The notes beneath the pieces are model-generated. The model did no database searches. It worked only from the letters and a program-made list of their open reading frames with translations, and had not been told where the DNA came from. Positions 1 through 9,980 of a DNA stretch of 64,000 bases are shown here, in pieces. Position 1 is the first letter of the stretch. Every line of letters begins with the position of its first letter. The DNA is from Faecalibacillus faecis (GTDB lineage Bacteria > Bacillota_I > Bacilli_A > Erysipelotrichales > Coprobacillaceae). A program made the translations under genes and the position numbers. Where the stretch lies: contig NZ_PYLP01000003.1 of the NCBI RefSeq assembly GCF_003024675.1, forward strand, positions 186,301 through 250,300, given 5' to 3'.

Positions 1-40
1 AATTTATAAAAATCATAAATATATTTTTTACAAAGTCCGT

Positions 41-54
41 TGTTTATATAAACA
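41..54. promoter_or_regulatory. Palindrome upstream of nrdD, candidate operator
   Basis: TGTTTATATAAACA is a perfect 14-bp palindrome about 200 bp before nrdD. Its outer bases recall Rex-type redox operators but the fit is poor, and it does not match the NrdR box. A role in anaerobic control of nrdD is inference only. Confidence 0.3.
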
Positions 55-129
55 TTGGATTTTTTTATTTTGTAAAAACGTAAAAGAACTATAAAATCAA
101 TATTATTTGTGATAGAATGGGTTGGACGT

Positions 130-155
130 CGAATTATTTTAAGTAAAATAATTCG
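130..155. repeat. Inverted repeat in nrdD leader region
   Basis: The 11-bp arm CGAATTATTTT and its perfect complement are separated by four bases. The repeat is followed by A residues, not T residues, so it is not a terminator on the plus strand. It lies just upstream of the likely -10 (TATAAT at 211-216) and may be an operator or part of the leader. Confidence 0.4.
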
Positions 156-252
156 AAAAAAAAGTATGGGCCAATAGAGCATAAAAGTATATTTTTTTTT
201 TTTGATTGGCTATAATACAAATACATAAAAAATACGAAAGGGGATATTTGGC

Positions 253-2430
253 GTGAAAATAATAAAAAGAAATGGGCAAGAAGCAATTTTTGATGAAGTA
301 AAAATTACCAACGCTATTATTGCGGCTAATAAAGAAGTAGTTGAAACAGACAGACTTTCAGAAGAAGACATTGATAATATTACAAATGATATCAAATATA
401 AATGTCAAAAAATCAAAAGAGCATTAAGTGTTGAAGAAATTCAAAACTTAGTAGAAGATGAATTAATGAAATTAAATGCTTTTTCTGTTGCCAGAAAGTA
501 TATTACATATCGTTTTCAAAGAGCTTTAGCTAGACAATCTAATACAACAGATGAACAAATTTTAAGTTTGATTGAATGTGCCAATGAAGAAGTAAAACAA
601 GAAAACTCTAATAAAAATCCAACGGTAAACAGCGTACAAAGAGATTACATGGCTGGAGAAGTCAGTAAAGACTTAACAAGAAGAATTTTACTTCCAGAAG
701 ATATCGTTAAAGCACATGATGAAGGATTAATTCATTTCCATGATGCTGATTATTTTTCGCAACATATGCATAACTGTGATTTAGTAAATCTTGAAGATAT
801 GTTACAAAATGGAACAGTTATTTCAGAAACAATGATTGAAAAACCAAAGAGTTTTTCAACTGCTTGTAATGTTGCAACACAAATTATTGCACAAGTGGCG
901 AGTTCTCAATATGGAGGGCAAAGTATTACTTTATCTCATTTAGCACCATTTGTTGATGTAAGTAGGCAAAAATTTAGAAGTGAAGTTAAAGAAGAATTCA
1001 AAGCTATTGGAATTGAATTAGATGAAGAAAAAATTAATGCGTTAGCTGAAGAACGTTTGAAAAAAGAAATTACTAAAGGGGTACAAACAATTCAATATCA
1101 AGTTGTTACTTTAATGACAACAAATGGACAAGCACCATTTATTACTGTCTTCATGTATTTAAATGAAGTACCTGAAGGACGTTTAAGAGATGATCTTGCT
1201 ATGATTATTGAAGAAACACTTAAACAAAGAATGAAAGGTGTTAAAAATGAAAAAGGTGTTTATATTACACCAGCATTCCCAAAACTTATCTATGCTTTAC
1301 AAGAAAACAATATTGAACCAGATAGTCAATATTATTATTTAACAGAACTTGCAGCAAGATGTTCAGCAAAACGTTTAGTTCCTGACTATATTTCAGAAAA
1401 AGTCATGAAAGAATTAAAAGTTGATCAAAATGGAAATGGTCAATGTTATCCATCAATGGGATGTAGATCTTTCTTAACACCTTATATTGATGAAAATGGT
1501 AAACCAAAATACTATGGACGTTTCAATCAAGGAGTTGTTACAATCAACTTAGTTGATGTGGCTTGTTCATCAAAAAGAGATATGAACAAATTCTGGCAAA
1601 TCTTTGATGAAAGATTAGATTTATGTTATAGAGCTTTAATGTGCAGACATGAACGTTTAAAAGGAACACCAAGTGATGTGGCACCTATTTTATGGCAACA
1701 TGGGGCTTTAGCTCGTCTAAAAAAAGGTGAAACAATTGATAAATTATTATATGGTGGTTATTCAACAATTTCTCTTGGATATGCTGGATTATATGAATGT
1801 GTTAAATATATGACAGGTAAATCACATACAGATCCAAGTGCAACACCATTTGCGATTGAAGTAATGCAACATTTAAATGACGCATGTGCAAAATGGAAAG
1901 AAAAAGAAAACATTGATTTCTCACTTTATGGAACACCAATTGAATCAACAACTTATAAATTCGCAAAATGTTTACAAAAACGTTTTGGAAAAATCAAAGG
2001 TGTTACAGATAAAAACTATATTACAAACAGTTATCATATCCATGTAACAGAACATATCAATGCCTTTGATAAACTTACATTTGAATCTCAATTCCAAAAA
2101 TTATCACCAGGGGGAGCTATTTCTTATGTAGAAGTTCCTGATATGCAAGATAATATTGATGCTGTCCTAGCAGTTATGAAACATATCTACAATAACATTA
2201 TGTATGCTGAATTAAATACAAAGAGTGATTATTGTATGGCTTGTGGTTATGATGGAGAAATTCAAATCGAAAAAGATGAAAATGGTAAACTTATTTGGGT
2301 ATGTCCAAACTGTGGAAATAAAAACCAAGATATGATGTCTGTTGCTAGACGTACTTGTGGTTATATTGGAACTCAATTTTGGAACCAAGGAAGAACACAA
2401 GAAATCAAGGAACGTGTTTTACACTTATAG
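253..2430 (+). CDS. nrdD: Anaerobic (class III) ribonucleoside-triphosphate reductase
   Basis: This cytoplasmic glycyl-radical enzyme makes deoxyribonucleotides for DNA synthesis without oxygen. The 725-residue length is normal for the family. An ATP-cone regulatory domain fills roughly residues 1-95. A C-terminal zinc site is visible as two CxxC pairs (CMAC and CPNC), followed by the radical loop RRTCGYIG near the end, where the Gly after Cys-Tyr belongs to the radical-bearing motif. The start is GTG at 253, preceded by AAAGGGG at 238-244. The activase gene nrdG, which usually follows nrdD, is absent: a terminator follows at once and then an unrelated sugar gene, so the activase must be encoded elsewhere. 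Identification is secure. Confidence 0.97.
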   Translation: MKIIKRNGQEAIFDEVKITNAIIAANKEVVETDRLSEEDIDNITNDIKYKCQKIKRALSVEEIQNLVEDELMKLNAFSVARKYITYRFQRALARQSNTTDEQILSLIECANEEVKQENSNKNPTVNSVQRDYMAGEVSKDLTRRILLPEDIVKAHDEGLIHFHDADYFSQHMHNCDLVNLEDMLQNGTVISETMIEKPKSFSTACNVATQIIAQVASSQYGGQSITLSHLAPFVDVSRQKFRSEVKEEFKAIGIELDEEKINALAEERLKKEITKGVQTIQYQVVTLMTTNGQAPFITVFMYLNEVPEGRLRDDLAMIIEETLKQRMKGVKNEKGVYITPAFPKLIYALQENNIEPDSQYYYLTELAARCSAKRLVPDYISEKVMKELKVDQNGNGQCYPSMGCRSFLTPYIDENGKPKYYGRFNQGVVTINLVDVACSSKRDMNKFWQIFDERLDLCYRALMCRHERLKGTPSDVAPILWQHGALARLKKGETIDKLLYGGYSTISLGYAGLYECVKYMTGKSHTDPSATPFAIEVMQHLNDACAKWKEKENIDFSLYGTPIESTTYKFAKCLQKRFGKIKGVTDKNYITNSYHIHVTEHINAFDKLTFESQFQKLSPGGAISYVEVPDMQDNIDAVLAVMKHIYNNIMYAELNTKSDYCMACGYDGEIQIEKDENGKLIWVCPNCGNKNQDMMSVARRTCGYIGTQFWNQGRTQEIKERVLHL

Positions 2431-2456
2431 AGATGAAATTTTCATCTCTTTTTTTT
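2429..2456 (+). terminator. Rho-independent terminator after nrdD
   Basis: The arm AGAGATGAAA pairs with TTTCATCTCT and is followed by a T run. It overlaps the last bases of the nrdD stop codon and isolates nrdD from the next gene. Confidence 0.9.
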
Positions 2457-2543
2457 ACAAAAAAATGGTTAAAAAAATGAAAATATTAAGTTTATTGAAC
2501 AAATCATGATATAGTGTAAATAAAGATAAAAGGAGGAAAATAA

Positions 2544-4028
<1,485 letters not shown>

Positions 4029-4037
4029 GAAATAATG

Positions 4038-4088
4038 GATATGATAATTTTTAAAAAGTGAAATCTTAAAAATATCATATCTTTTTTT
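4038..4088 (+). terminator. Terminator after first 6-phospho-beta-glucosidase
   Basis: GATATGATA and its complement TATCATATC frame an extended AT stem, followed by TTTTTTT. This separates the glucosidase from the LacI gene. Confidence 0.8.
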
Positions 4089-4164
4089 ATTTTAAAGGTA
4101 AATAAAGATAATAAATATTTAGTTATTTGTTTATTGTGATATAATCAAAGAAGAGGTGATTATA

Positions 4165-5157
4165 TTGAAAAAAGTAACAGTAGCTGCAATTGCAAAAGAA
4201 GCAGGAGTTTCTCCTGGAACAGTAAGCAATGCACTTAATAATAGAAAAGGATCTATTAGTAAAGAAAAAAGAGATCATATTATAGAAGTGGCAGAAAAAT
4301 TAGGTTATTTTAAAACTGGAAAAAGGACAGGTATTTTGACACTTGTTATTTATAGTAAAAAAGAGCGAGTTGTTGGAGACACACCTTTTTTTTCTGAATT
4401 GATTAGAGGTTTAGAAAATGAGGCAACGAAACAAGATTATAGATTAAATATTATATATATAGATAGTGATCAGATAGGAGAAATACAACAACTTGATGAT
4501 GTTTCAAAAAGTGATGGATTAATTCTTTTAGGAACAGAAATGCAGTTAGAAGATGTTGAAAGATTTGAAAATTTTAGAATACCCTATATTATTATCGATA
4601 ATGCTTATACAAATCAAAAATGTGATTTTTTATCTATTAATAATAGAGATGGGATGTATGAAATAACAAATTATTTAGTTAAAAAAGGGTATAAAAGAAT
4701 TGGATTGATTAATTCTATTAATCAAATAAATAACTTTAAAGAAAGAAAAATGGGTTATTTACAAGCTATGATGGATAATGGATTAAATGTAGTTCCAGAA
4801 TTAGAAGCCTTTGTTCAACCAACGATAGATGATAGTTATAGAGATTTTAAGGATTACTTAGTAGAACTTATAAAGGGAGAAGATGAGATGCCAGATGCCT
4901 TCGCTGCAGTTAATGATTATATTGCATTGGGGGCTATAAGAGCTATGCAAGAGCTTAATGTCAATGTCCCAATAACAGGATTTGATGATATTTCATTTGC
5001 AAGTTATTCAACACCATCATTAACAACTGTCAGAGTAAATAAAAGATATCTAGGGGAAGTTGCAGTAAAAAGATTGATAGAGAAATTTTCTGAAAATGAA
5101 AATACATTAAAAATAATGGTAAGTACTGAAATAATAGAACGTGATAGTACTAAATAA
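4165..5157 (+). CDS. LacI-family transcriptional regulator
   Basis: A sugar-responsive repressor of 330 residues. The N-terminal helix-turn-helix and hinge helix read VTVAAIAKEAGVSPGTVSNAL, and a periplasmic-binding-protein-like effector domain follows, ending with the typical TGFDDISFASYSTPSLTTV region. TTG at 4165 is taken as the start because GAGGTGA sits at ideal spacing before it; a GTG nine bases upstream would place the ribosome site inside the gene. A clear -10 (TATAAT, 4140-4145) precedes it. It lies directly before the PTS IIC gene and probably controls that operon through the palindrome at 5213-5228. It could also act on its own gene, since AAATATTTAGTTA occurs both at 4113 and at 5166. 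Confidence 0.9.
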   Translation: MKKVTVAAIAKEAGVSPGTVSNALNNRKGSISKEKRDHIIEVAEKLGYFKTGKRTGILTLVIYSKKERVVGDTPFFSELIRGLENEATKQDYRLNIIYIDSDQIGEIQQLDDVSKSDGLILLGTEMQLEDVERFENFRIPYIIIDNAYTNQKCDFLSINNRDGMYEITNYLVKKGYKRIGLINSINQINNFKERKMGYLQAMMDNGLNVVPELEAFVQPTIDDSYRDFKDYLVELIKGEDEMPDAFAAVNDYIALGAIRAMQELNVNVPITGFDDISFASYSTPSLTTVRVNKRYLGEVAVKRLIEKFSENENTLKIMVSTEIIERDSTK

Positions 5158-5205
5158 ATAAGTAAAATATTTAGTTAAAATTTAAATAAAAATTTAGTTT
5201 GAGTA

Positions 5206-5234
5206 TTGACCGATGAAACCACTTTCATTATACT
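5206..5234 (+). promoter_or_regulatory. Promoter with operator or cre-like site in its spacer
   Basis: TTGACC (5206-5211) and TATACT (5229-5234) are separated by exactly 17 bp. The spacer ends with the perfect inverted repeat ATGAAA-CCAC-TTTCAT (5213-5228). That repeat fits the CcpA cre consensus except for one central base and equally fits a LacI-family operator. Binding there would block RNA polymerase directly. It drives the PTS IIC, GH140-like and IIB genes. Confidence 0.75.
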
Positions 5235-5293
5235 TTTGGTTGTAGAGAGTTGCAACACTACTAGAATATGTATGAGATGGAAGGAAAAATAAA

Positions 5294-6559
5294 ATGGATA
5301 ACAAATATGTTAATAAAGCTTTGGAACTATCATCTAAGGTTGCATCAAATGTTTATCTGGATGCTATTTCTAAAGGGTTGATGGGGACATTACCTATCTT
5401 GATTATTGGTTCAATTGGATGTCTTTTAGGGGTATTCCCATTTGATCCTTATTTACAATTTATTGAAAAAATAGGAGTTAAAACTTATTTCTTAACTGCA
5501 TCAACAGTAACAACAAGCTGTTTATCAATTTATGCAGCATTCTTAATTGGATATCGTTTAGCTGGAAGTTTTAAATGTGATCAAATTCCAGCAGGATTAA
5601 TTTCAGTTTTTGCATTTTTTATTACTACACCACTAACAAAAGATAGTGGATTGATGATGGAATTTATGGGTGCTAAAGGCTTATTCGGTGCAATGATTGC
5701 TGCATTGATAGCTACAAGAATCTATTGTGCATTTATGAATGTTGATAAATTAAAAATTAAAATGCCAGATGGTGTACCACCAATGATTGCTAATACATTT
5801 ACAGCATTAATTCCAGCAATATTAGTAGGATTAATTTTCATTGTTGTGGCTACAATATTCTCATTTACTCCTTATGGTTCATTTACACAGTTAGTTTATA
5901 CAGTTATTGTGACACCTTTAAATTCTTTAGGTGGAAGTGTATGGTCTTTAGTGGTTTTAATTTTAGTACAAATGCTTTTATGGTTCTTTGGAATTCATGG
6001 ATCAAATGTTATTAGTGGTGTAATTACTGCTGTATATTTACCTATGGCAACAGCTAACTTAGAAGCATATGCTGCTGGTAAAGCCTTACCAAATATTTTA
6101 TGTAATACATTCTATGATACTTTTAGTGGAATTGGTGGTGCAGGAGGTACTTTATCATTATGTATCGTTATCTTATTATTTGCTAAATCAAAACAAAATA
6201 AGACAATGGGGAAATTAGGTATTATTCCTGGGTTATTCACAATTAATGAACCAGTTGTATTTGGTTATCCTTTAATTATGAACCCATTAATGGTAATACC
6301 ATTTATTCTAACACCAGTTGTACAAACATTAGTTGCTTATTTCAGTATGTACATAGGTTTAGTACCAAGATTTACAGGTGTACAAGTACCATGGTGTATG
6401 CCAATTATCTTAAAACCATTACTTGCTGGGGGTTGGCAAGCTGCAATTTTACAAGTTGTATGTATTTTCATTGGATGTTTAATTTGGTATCCATTCTTTA
6501 AAGTTTCTGATAAACAAAGATATGAACAAGAACAAAGTTTAGAAGCTACCGCAGAATAG
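5294..6559 (+). CDS. PTS sugar transporter IIC, lactose/cellobiose family
   Basis: A membrane permease of 421 residues that carries a beta-glucoside-type sugar and hands it to its IIB for phosphorylation. Multiple membrane segments are visible, together with family-typical loops such as KIKMPDGVPP, WFFGIHGSN and FTINEPVVFGYPLI. It starts an operon with a GH140-like hydrolase and ends with a separate IIB. No IIA gene is seen in this locus, so a IIA from elsewhere must serve it. Transcription probably starts from the operator-containing promoter about 60 bp upstream. Paralogues are at 21539 and 62360. Confidence 0.92.
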   Translation: MDNKYVNKALELSSKVASNVYLDAISKGLMGTLPILIIGSIGCLLGVFPFDPYLQFIEKIGVKTYFLTASTVTTSCLSIYAAFLIGYRLAGSFKCDQIPAGLISVFAFFITTPLTKDSGLMMEFMGAKGLFGAMIAALIATRIYCAFMNVDKLKIKMPDGVPPMIANTFTALIPAILVGLIFIVVATIFSFTPYGSFTQLVYTVIVTPLNSLGGSVWSLVVLILVQMLLWFFGIHGSNVISGVITAVYLPMATANLEAYAAGKALPNILCNTFYDTFSGIGGAGGTLSLCIVILLFAKSKQNKTMGKLGIIPGLFTINEPVVFGYPLIMNPLMVIPFILTPVVQTLVAYFSMYIGLVPRFTGVQVPWCMPIILKPLLAGGWQAAILQVVCIFIGCLIWYPFFKVSDKQRYEQEQSLEATAE

Positions 6560-6592
6560 TATTTACAACAGAAAATAAATAGGAGGAAAATT

Positions 6593-7855
6593 ATGTCACT
6601 TACAATAGAAAATAATATTCTAATGAAAAATGGGAAACCATTTTTCTACCTAGCAGATACATGCTGGTCTGCATTTACAAATATTAAAGATAATGATTGG
6701 GATTATTATTTAGATTATCGTAAATCACAAGGTTTTAACACATTACAAATCAACATCCTCCCTCAATGGGATGCATCCGCCACAGATTTATGTTATGAAC
6801 CTTTTGAAGTTATTGATGGAAAATATAATTATAAAAAATTAAATTTATCTTATTTTGAGCATGCAGATAAAATGTGCGCACGTGCTAAAGAAAAAGGCTT
6901 TGAATTAGCGCTTGTTATAATGTGGTGTAATTTTGTTCCTGATACATGGGCAAGTCAATTTTATTCAAAAGGTCTTATGCCAATAGATTGTATTGACAAT
7001 TATATAAATATTATTCATGAAACATTTACAAAGTATGAACCACTTTATATTATTAGTGGAGATACTGATTTTAATACGGAACAATGTATTGAATATTATG
7101 TTAAATGTGCTAAACAAATAAAAGAATTAGCACCTAATTGTTTATATACAACACACATAAAAGGAAGATATACATATATACCAGATAATCTTTATTCATA
7201 TTTGGATTTATGTTTTTATCAAAGTGGTCATAATGCTCAAAACTTAGGAATGCCTTACTTACTTGCAGAAGAAATGGCAGATAAATATAAAGGTAAACCA
7301 GTAATAAATAGTGAACCATGTTATGAAGATATGGGATATTCCAGACAAATGTATGGAAGATGGAGTAAAGAAGATATCATTAGAGCTGCATGGATGTCTT
7401 TACTTTCTGGAGCCAGTGCTGGAATTACTTATGGAGCGGCAGGAATCTATAGTTGGCATACTACAAATAAAGGATTTGAAGCTTCGTTGGGAGAAGGATT
7501 TGCGACTCCTAAATGTTGGCAACAAGCTTTATGTTTTGATGGTGCTTGGGATTATGGTTATATAAAATATATATTTGAAACTTATGATTTATATGGGTTA
7601 AAAGCTATACAAGAACTACTTGTAAAAGAAAATCCAGAAATTAGAATTGCTAGAAAAGATGATAAAATTGTGTTATATGTTCCACATAATATTGACATTG
7701 AATTAAATTTAGATTTGTCAAACTATAAAGCAATTGCAATTGATTTAACAAGAAGATATGTTTCACCACTTCAAACAATTAATGGAAAGACAAGCATTAT
7801 TAAAATGACATATTTTAATAGAGATGCATTATATATTTTAGAAAAAGATGTATAG
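6593..7855 (+). CDS. DUF4038 / GH140-like glycoside hydrolase
   Basis: A cytoplasmic barrel-type hydrolase of 420 residues. The DUF4038 N-terminus is visible (NGKPFFYLADTCWSAF), with an acidic residue in IISGDTDF near residue 157 and a Glu in VINSEPCYED at residue 241, the positions expected for the two catalytic acids of the GH140 apiosidase family. There is no signal peptide, so it acts inside the cell on an imported, probably phosphorylated, substrate. Its gene lies between PTS IIC and IIB and overlaps the IIB gene by 8 bp, indicating translational coupling. An apiosyl-glucoside substrate is one possibility. DUF4038 proteins are functionally diverse and the assignment is tentative. Confidence 0.75.
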   Translation: MSLTIENNILMKNGKPFFYLADTCWSAFTNIKDNDWDYYLDYRKSQGFNTLQINILPQWDASATDLCYEPFEVIDGKYNYKKLNLSYFEHADKMCARAKEKGFELALVIMWCNFVPDTWASQFYSKGLMPIDCIDNYINIIHETFTKYEPLYIISGDTDFNTEQCIEYYVKCAKQIKELAPNCLYTTHIKGRYTYIPDNLYSYLDLCFYQSGHNAQNLGMPYLLAEEMADKYKGKPVINSEPCYEDMGYSRQMYGRWSKEDIIRAAWMSLLSGASAGITYGAAGIYSWHTTNKGFEASLGEGFATPKCWQQALCFDGAWDYGYIKYIFETYDLYGLKAIQELLVKENPEIRIARKDDKIVLYVPHNIDIELNLDLSNYKAIAIDLTRRYVSPLQTINGKTSIIKMTYFNRDALYILEKDV

Positions 7856-8153
7856 AGTTGCGATTATTTGTTCGTTTTCAATTTCAGCAAAAAATATCTG
7901 TCATGTTTTGCAAGAAGAAATTGAAAAAAAGCAGCTGAACATAGAAGTTGAAGCATTTCATACAGAAGATTGTAGTAAAGTAATAGGTAATTATGACTTA
8001 GTTTTACTTATGCCGCAAATTAGATATAATTTTAAAAATATAAGTAAATTATTGAAACCGATTGAAACAAAAGTAATTACAAATGAACAAATTAATCATA
8101 TAAATGATTTGTTAGATGTTATTATAGAAAGCAAAGAACAGTGTAAGAAATAA
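7848..8153 (+). CDS. PTS IIB component, lactose/cellobiose type (divergent)
   Basis: A small cytoplasmic phosphocarrier of 101 residues. The N-terminal strand and loop VAIICSFSISA matches the IIB fold, with Cys9 in the position of the phosphorylated cysteine. It is the last gene of the operon, starts inside the end of the hydrolase gene, and probably phosphorylates the sugar carried by the IIC encoded at 5294. The sequence is divergent after the P-loop and the family call rests mainly on the loop, length and context. Confidence 0.72.
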   Translation: MYRVAIICSFSISAKNICHVLQEEIEKKQLNIEVEAFHTEDCSKVIGNYDLVLLMPQIRYNFKNISKLLKPIETKVITNEQINHINDLLDVIIESKEQCKK

Positions 8154-8172
8154 AAATGCACTGTTCTTTTTT
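8133..8172 (+). terminator. Terminator of the first PTS operon
   Basis: AAAGAACAGTG pairs with CACTGTTCTTT, with a T run on the plus strand. It overlaps the end of the convergent LysR gene by two bases. Confidence 0.85.
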
Positions 8173-9028
8173 AATAATCATAATAATGCTCAATCTTATC
8201 AATGAGATCTTTATATTTTTTCTTATTTTTTTTAAGCATCACAACATAATAAGTGACATGGGCTTCTTCTTCATTAATGGGAAGAATTACACGATCAGAC
8301 ATCTTACCCTCTCTTTTAATAGAAAGATTAGAAGTATAAGAAGGAAGTGTTGATGCTTTGACAATTTCATTAAAAGTAAGGCGTTCTTCTTGTAAGAGAT
8401 ATTTAGTTTTTGGGGTTTTTTGCATATGTAAATCATGCCAAAAACCAATATTTGAATAAAGAAGCATGGTTTGACCATCTAAATCATGAAATTTAATTTC
8501 TTTTTTACTTGCAAGAGGATGATTTAATGGTAATGATAATAAAAGATCTTCTTCAACATAAGGAATACAAAAATATTGAGAATCATCAATATATTCAGGA
8601 GTAATCACAAGGTGATACTCTTTTTCTTTTAATTTTGTAAGTAAATCTTTTTTGTTAATAACGGCTGTTTGAATTGTTATTTGTGGATAAAGTTCTTTAA
8701 TTAAAGGTTCAATATCCCACATGGGTGCAGGAGAACAAGTTGCAATAGAAATACGATGAAATGATTGATCATAATCTTGTACATCATTTATCATTGTTTG
8801 AATACTTTTAATGATTTTTTGAGCATGCTTAACAGCTAATTCACCATTTTTATTAAGAACAATTTTATTTTTATAATGATCAAAGAGTTCTACTCCTAAA
8901 TCACTTTCTAATCTTTGCATAGAGCGTGAAAGGGCTGGTTGTGAAATTAATAATTCTTTGGCAGCTTTAGAAATTGTTTTATTTTCAGCAATATAAATAA
9001 GTTGTTCAAGTTGATTAAGTTCTATCAT
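8171..9028 (-). CDS. LysR-family transcriptional regulator
   Basis: A 285-residue regulator with a clear N-terminal winged helix (NKTISKAAKELLISQPALSRSMQRLE) and a C-terminal effector-binding domain. The ATG at 9028 follows a good GGAGGT site. The gene is divergent from the dehydrogenase/aldo-keto reductase operon at 9137, with a 108-bp shared control region, the classic LysR arrangement, so it most likely controls that operon and itself. The effector is unknown. Confidence 0.9.
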   Translation of the reverse strand: MIELNQLEQLIYIAENKTISKAAKELLISQPALSRSMQRLESDLGVELFDHYKNKIVLNKNGELAVKHAQKIIKSIQTMINDVQDYDQSFHRISIATCSPAPMWDIEPLIKELYPQITIQTAVINKKDLLTKLKEKEYHLVITPEYIDDSQYFCIPYVEEDLLLSLPLNHPLASKKEIKFHDLDGQTMLLYSNIGFWHDLHMQKTPKTKYLLQEERLTFNEIVKASTLPSYTSNLSIKREGKMSDRVILPINEEEAHVTYYVVMLKKNKKKYKDLIDKIEHYYDY

Positions 9029-9136
9029 ATAATGACCTCCTACTATGCGTTTAAATTATAGCACATTTCTTTATTGGTATTGTACTTTTAAGTAATAAAA
9101 AAATAAAATATGTGTGTAAAAAGGAGAAACTAAAAA

Positions 9137-9976
9137 ATGAAAACATGGTTAATTACAGGATGTTCAAGTGGTATTGGAAAAGGAATTGCGAAAGCTGTTT
9201 TAGAAAGTGGGGATCAAGCAATTGTTACGGCAAGAAATAAAGGTAAAGTGATGGATATTGTAGAAGCTTATCCAGAAACGGCTTTAGCTGTTTCTTTAGA
9301 TGTATGTAGTCAAGATAGTATTAAAAACGCTGTAAAAGAAGCATACGATAAATTTGGAACAATTGATGTTCTTGTTAATAATGCAGGATATGGTTATCGT
9401 AGTGCTGTAGAAGAAGGAGAAATCGAAGCAGTTCAAACTTTATATCAAACTAATTTATTTGGACCAATTGAATTAATTAAAGCCGTTCTTCCTAAAATGA
9501 GAGAACAAAAATCAGGCTATATTTTAAATGTGACTTCGATTGCAGCAGCAAGATCCGCTGTAGGTTCAGGATATTATGCTTCAAGTAAAGCAGCCTTAGA
9601 ATTACTTACAAATGGTTTAATGAAAGAACTTGCTCCATTAGGAATTAAAGCAATGGTTGTTCAACCAGGAGCTTTTAGAACAAGATTCTATGATGGTGAA
9701 TCTTTACAAGGAACAAAAGCTCAAATTGGTGATTATGAAGCAGTCGTGGGTAAATCAAGACCAGGTAACTTTGAAAACAAACATCAACAAGCAGGTGATC
9801 CAGATAAAGCTGGTAAAGTCATTGTAGATGTTGTGCATAATGATGATTTACCAGAAATTTTAACTTTAGGTAAAGCAGCCGTAACAGCAGTTAAATCAAC
9901 TTTAGAAGCAAAAATTGCAGAATTAGATAAATGGGCTGAAGTATCAGCTTCATGTGATTATGAGGAAGGAAAGTAG
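9137..9976 (+). CDS. Short-chain dehydrogenase/reductase (SDR)
   Basis: An NAD(P)-dependent oxidoreductase of 279 residues. The cofactor motif GCSSGIGKGI is near the N-terminus, NNAGYGY marks the central strand, and the catalytic YYASSKAAL provides the Tyr and Lys. It starts an operon with an aldo/keto reductase, alpha/beta hydrolase and flavodoxin-like protein under a divergent LysR gene. The stop codon lies 4 bp before the next start. The substrate cannot be read from the sequence; the company of reductases suggests reductive handling of carbonyl compounds. Confidence 0.92.
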   Translation: MKTWLITGCSSGIGKGIAKAVLESGDQAIVTARNKGKVMDIVEAYPETALAVSLDVCSQDSIKNAVKEAYDKFGTIDVLVNNAGYGYRSAVEEGEIEAVQTLYQTNLFGPIELIKAVLPKMREQKSGYILNVTSIAAARSAVGSGYYASSKAALELLTNGLMKELAPLGIKAMVVQPGAFRTRFYDGESLQGTKAQIGDYEAVVGKSRPGNFENKHQQAGDPDKAGKVIVDVVHNDDLPEILTLGKAAVTAVKSTLEAKIAELDKWAEVSASCDYEEGK

Positions 9977-9980
9977 AAAG

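Noticed and set aside
41-54. NrdR box
   Set aside because: The palindrome lacks the flanking ACAC/GTGT pattern of NrdR boxes and only one copy is seen.
130-155. Rho-independent terminator upstream of nrdD
   Set aside because: The hairpin is followed by A residues on the plus strand, and on the minus strand the T run precedes the stem.
7311-7565. Plus-strand 84-codon frame inside the GH140-like gene
   Set aside because: It is a shadow frame within a well-supported gene, with no ribosome site or recognisable sequence.
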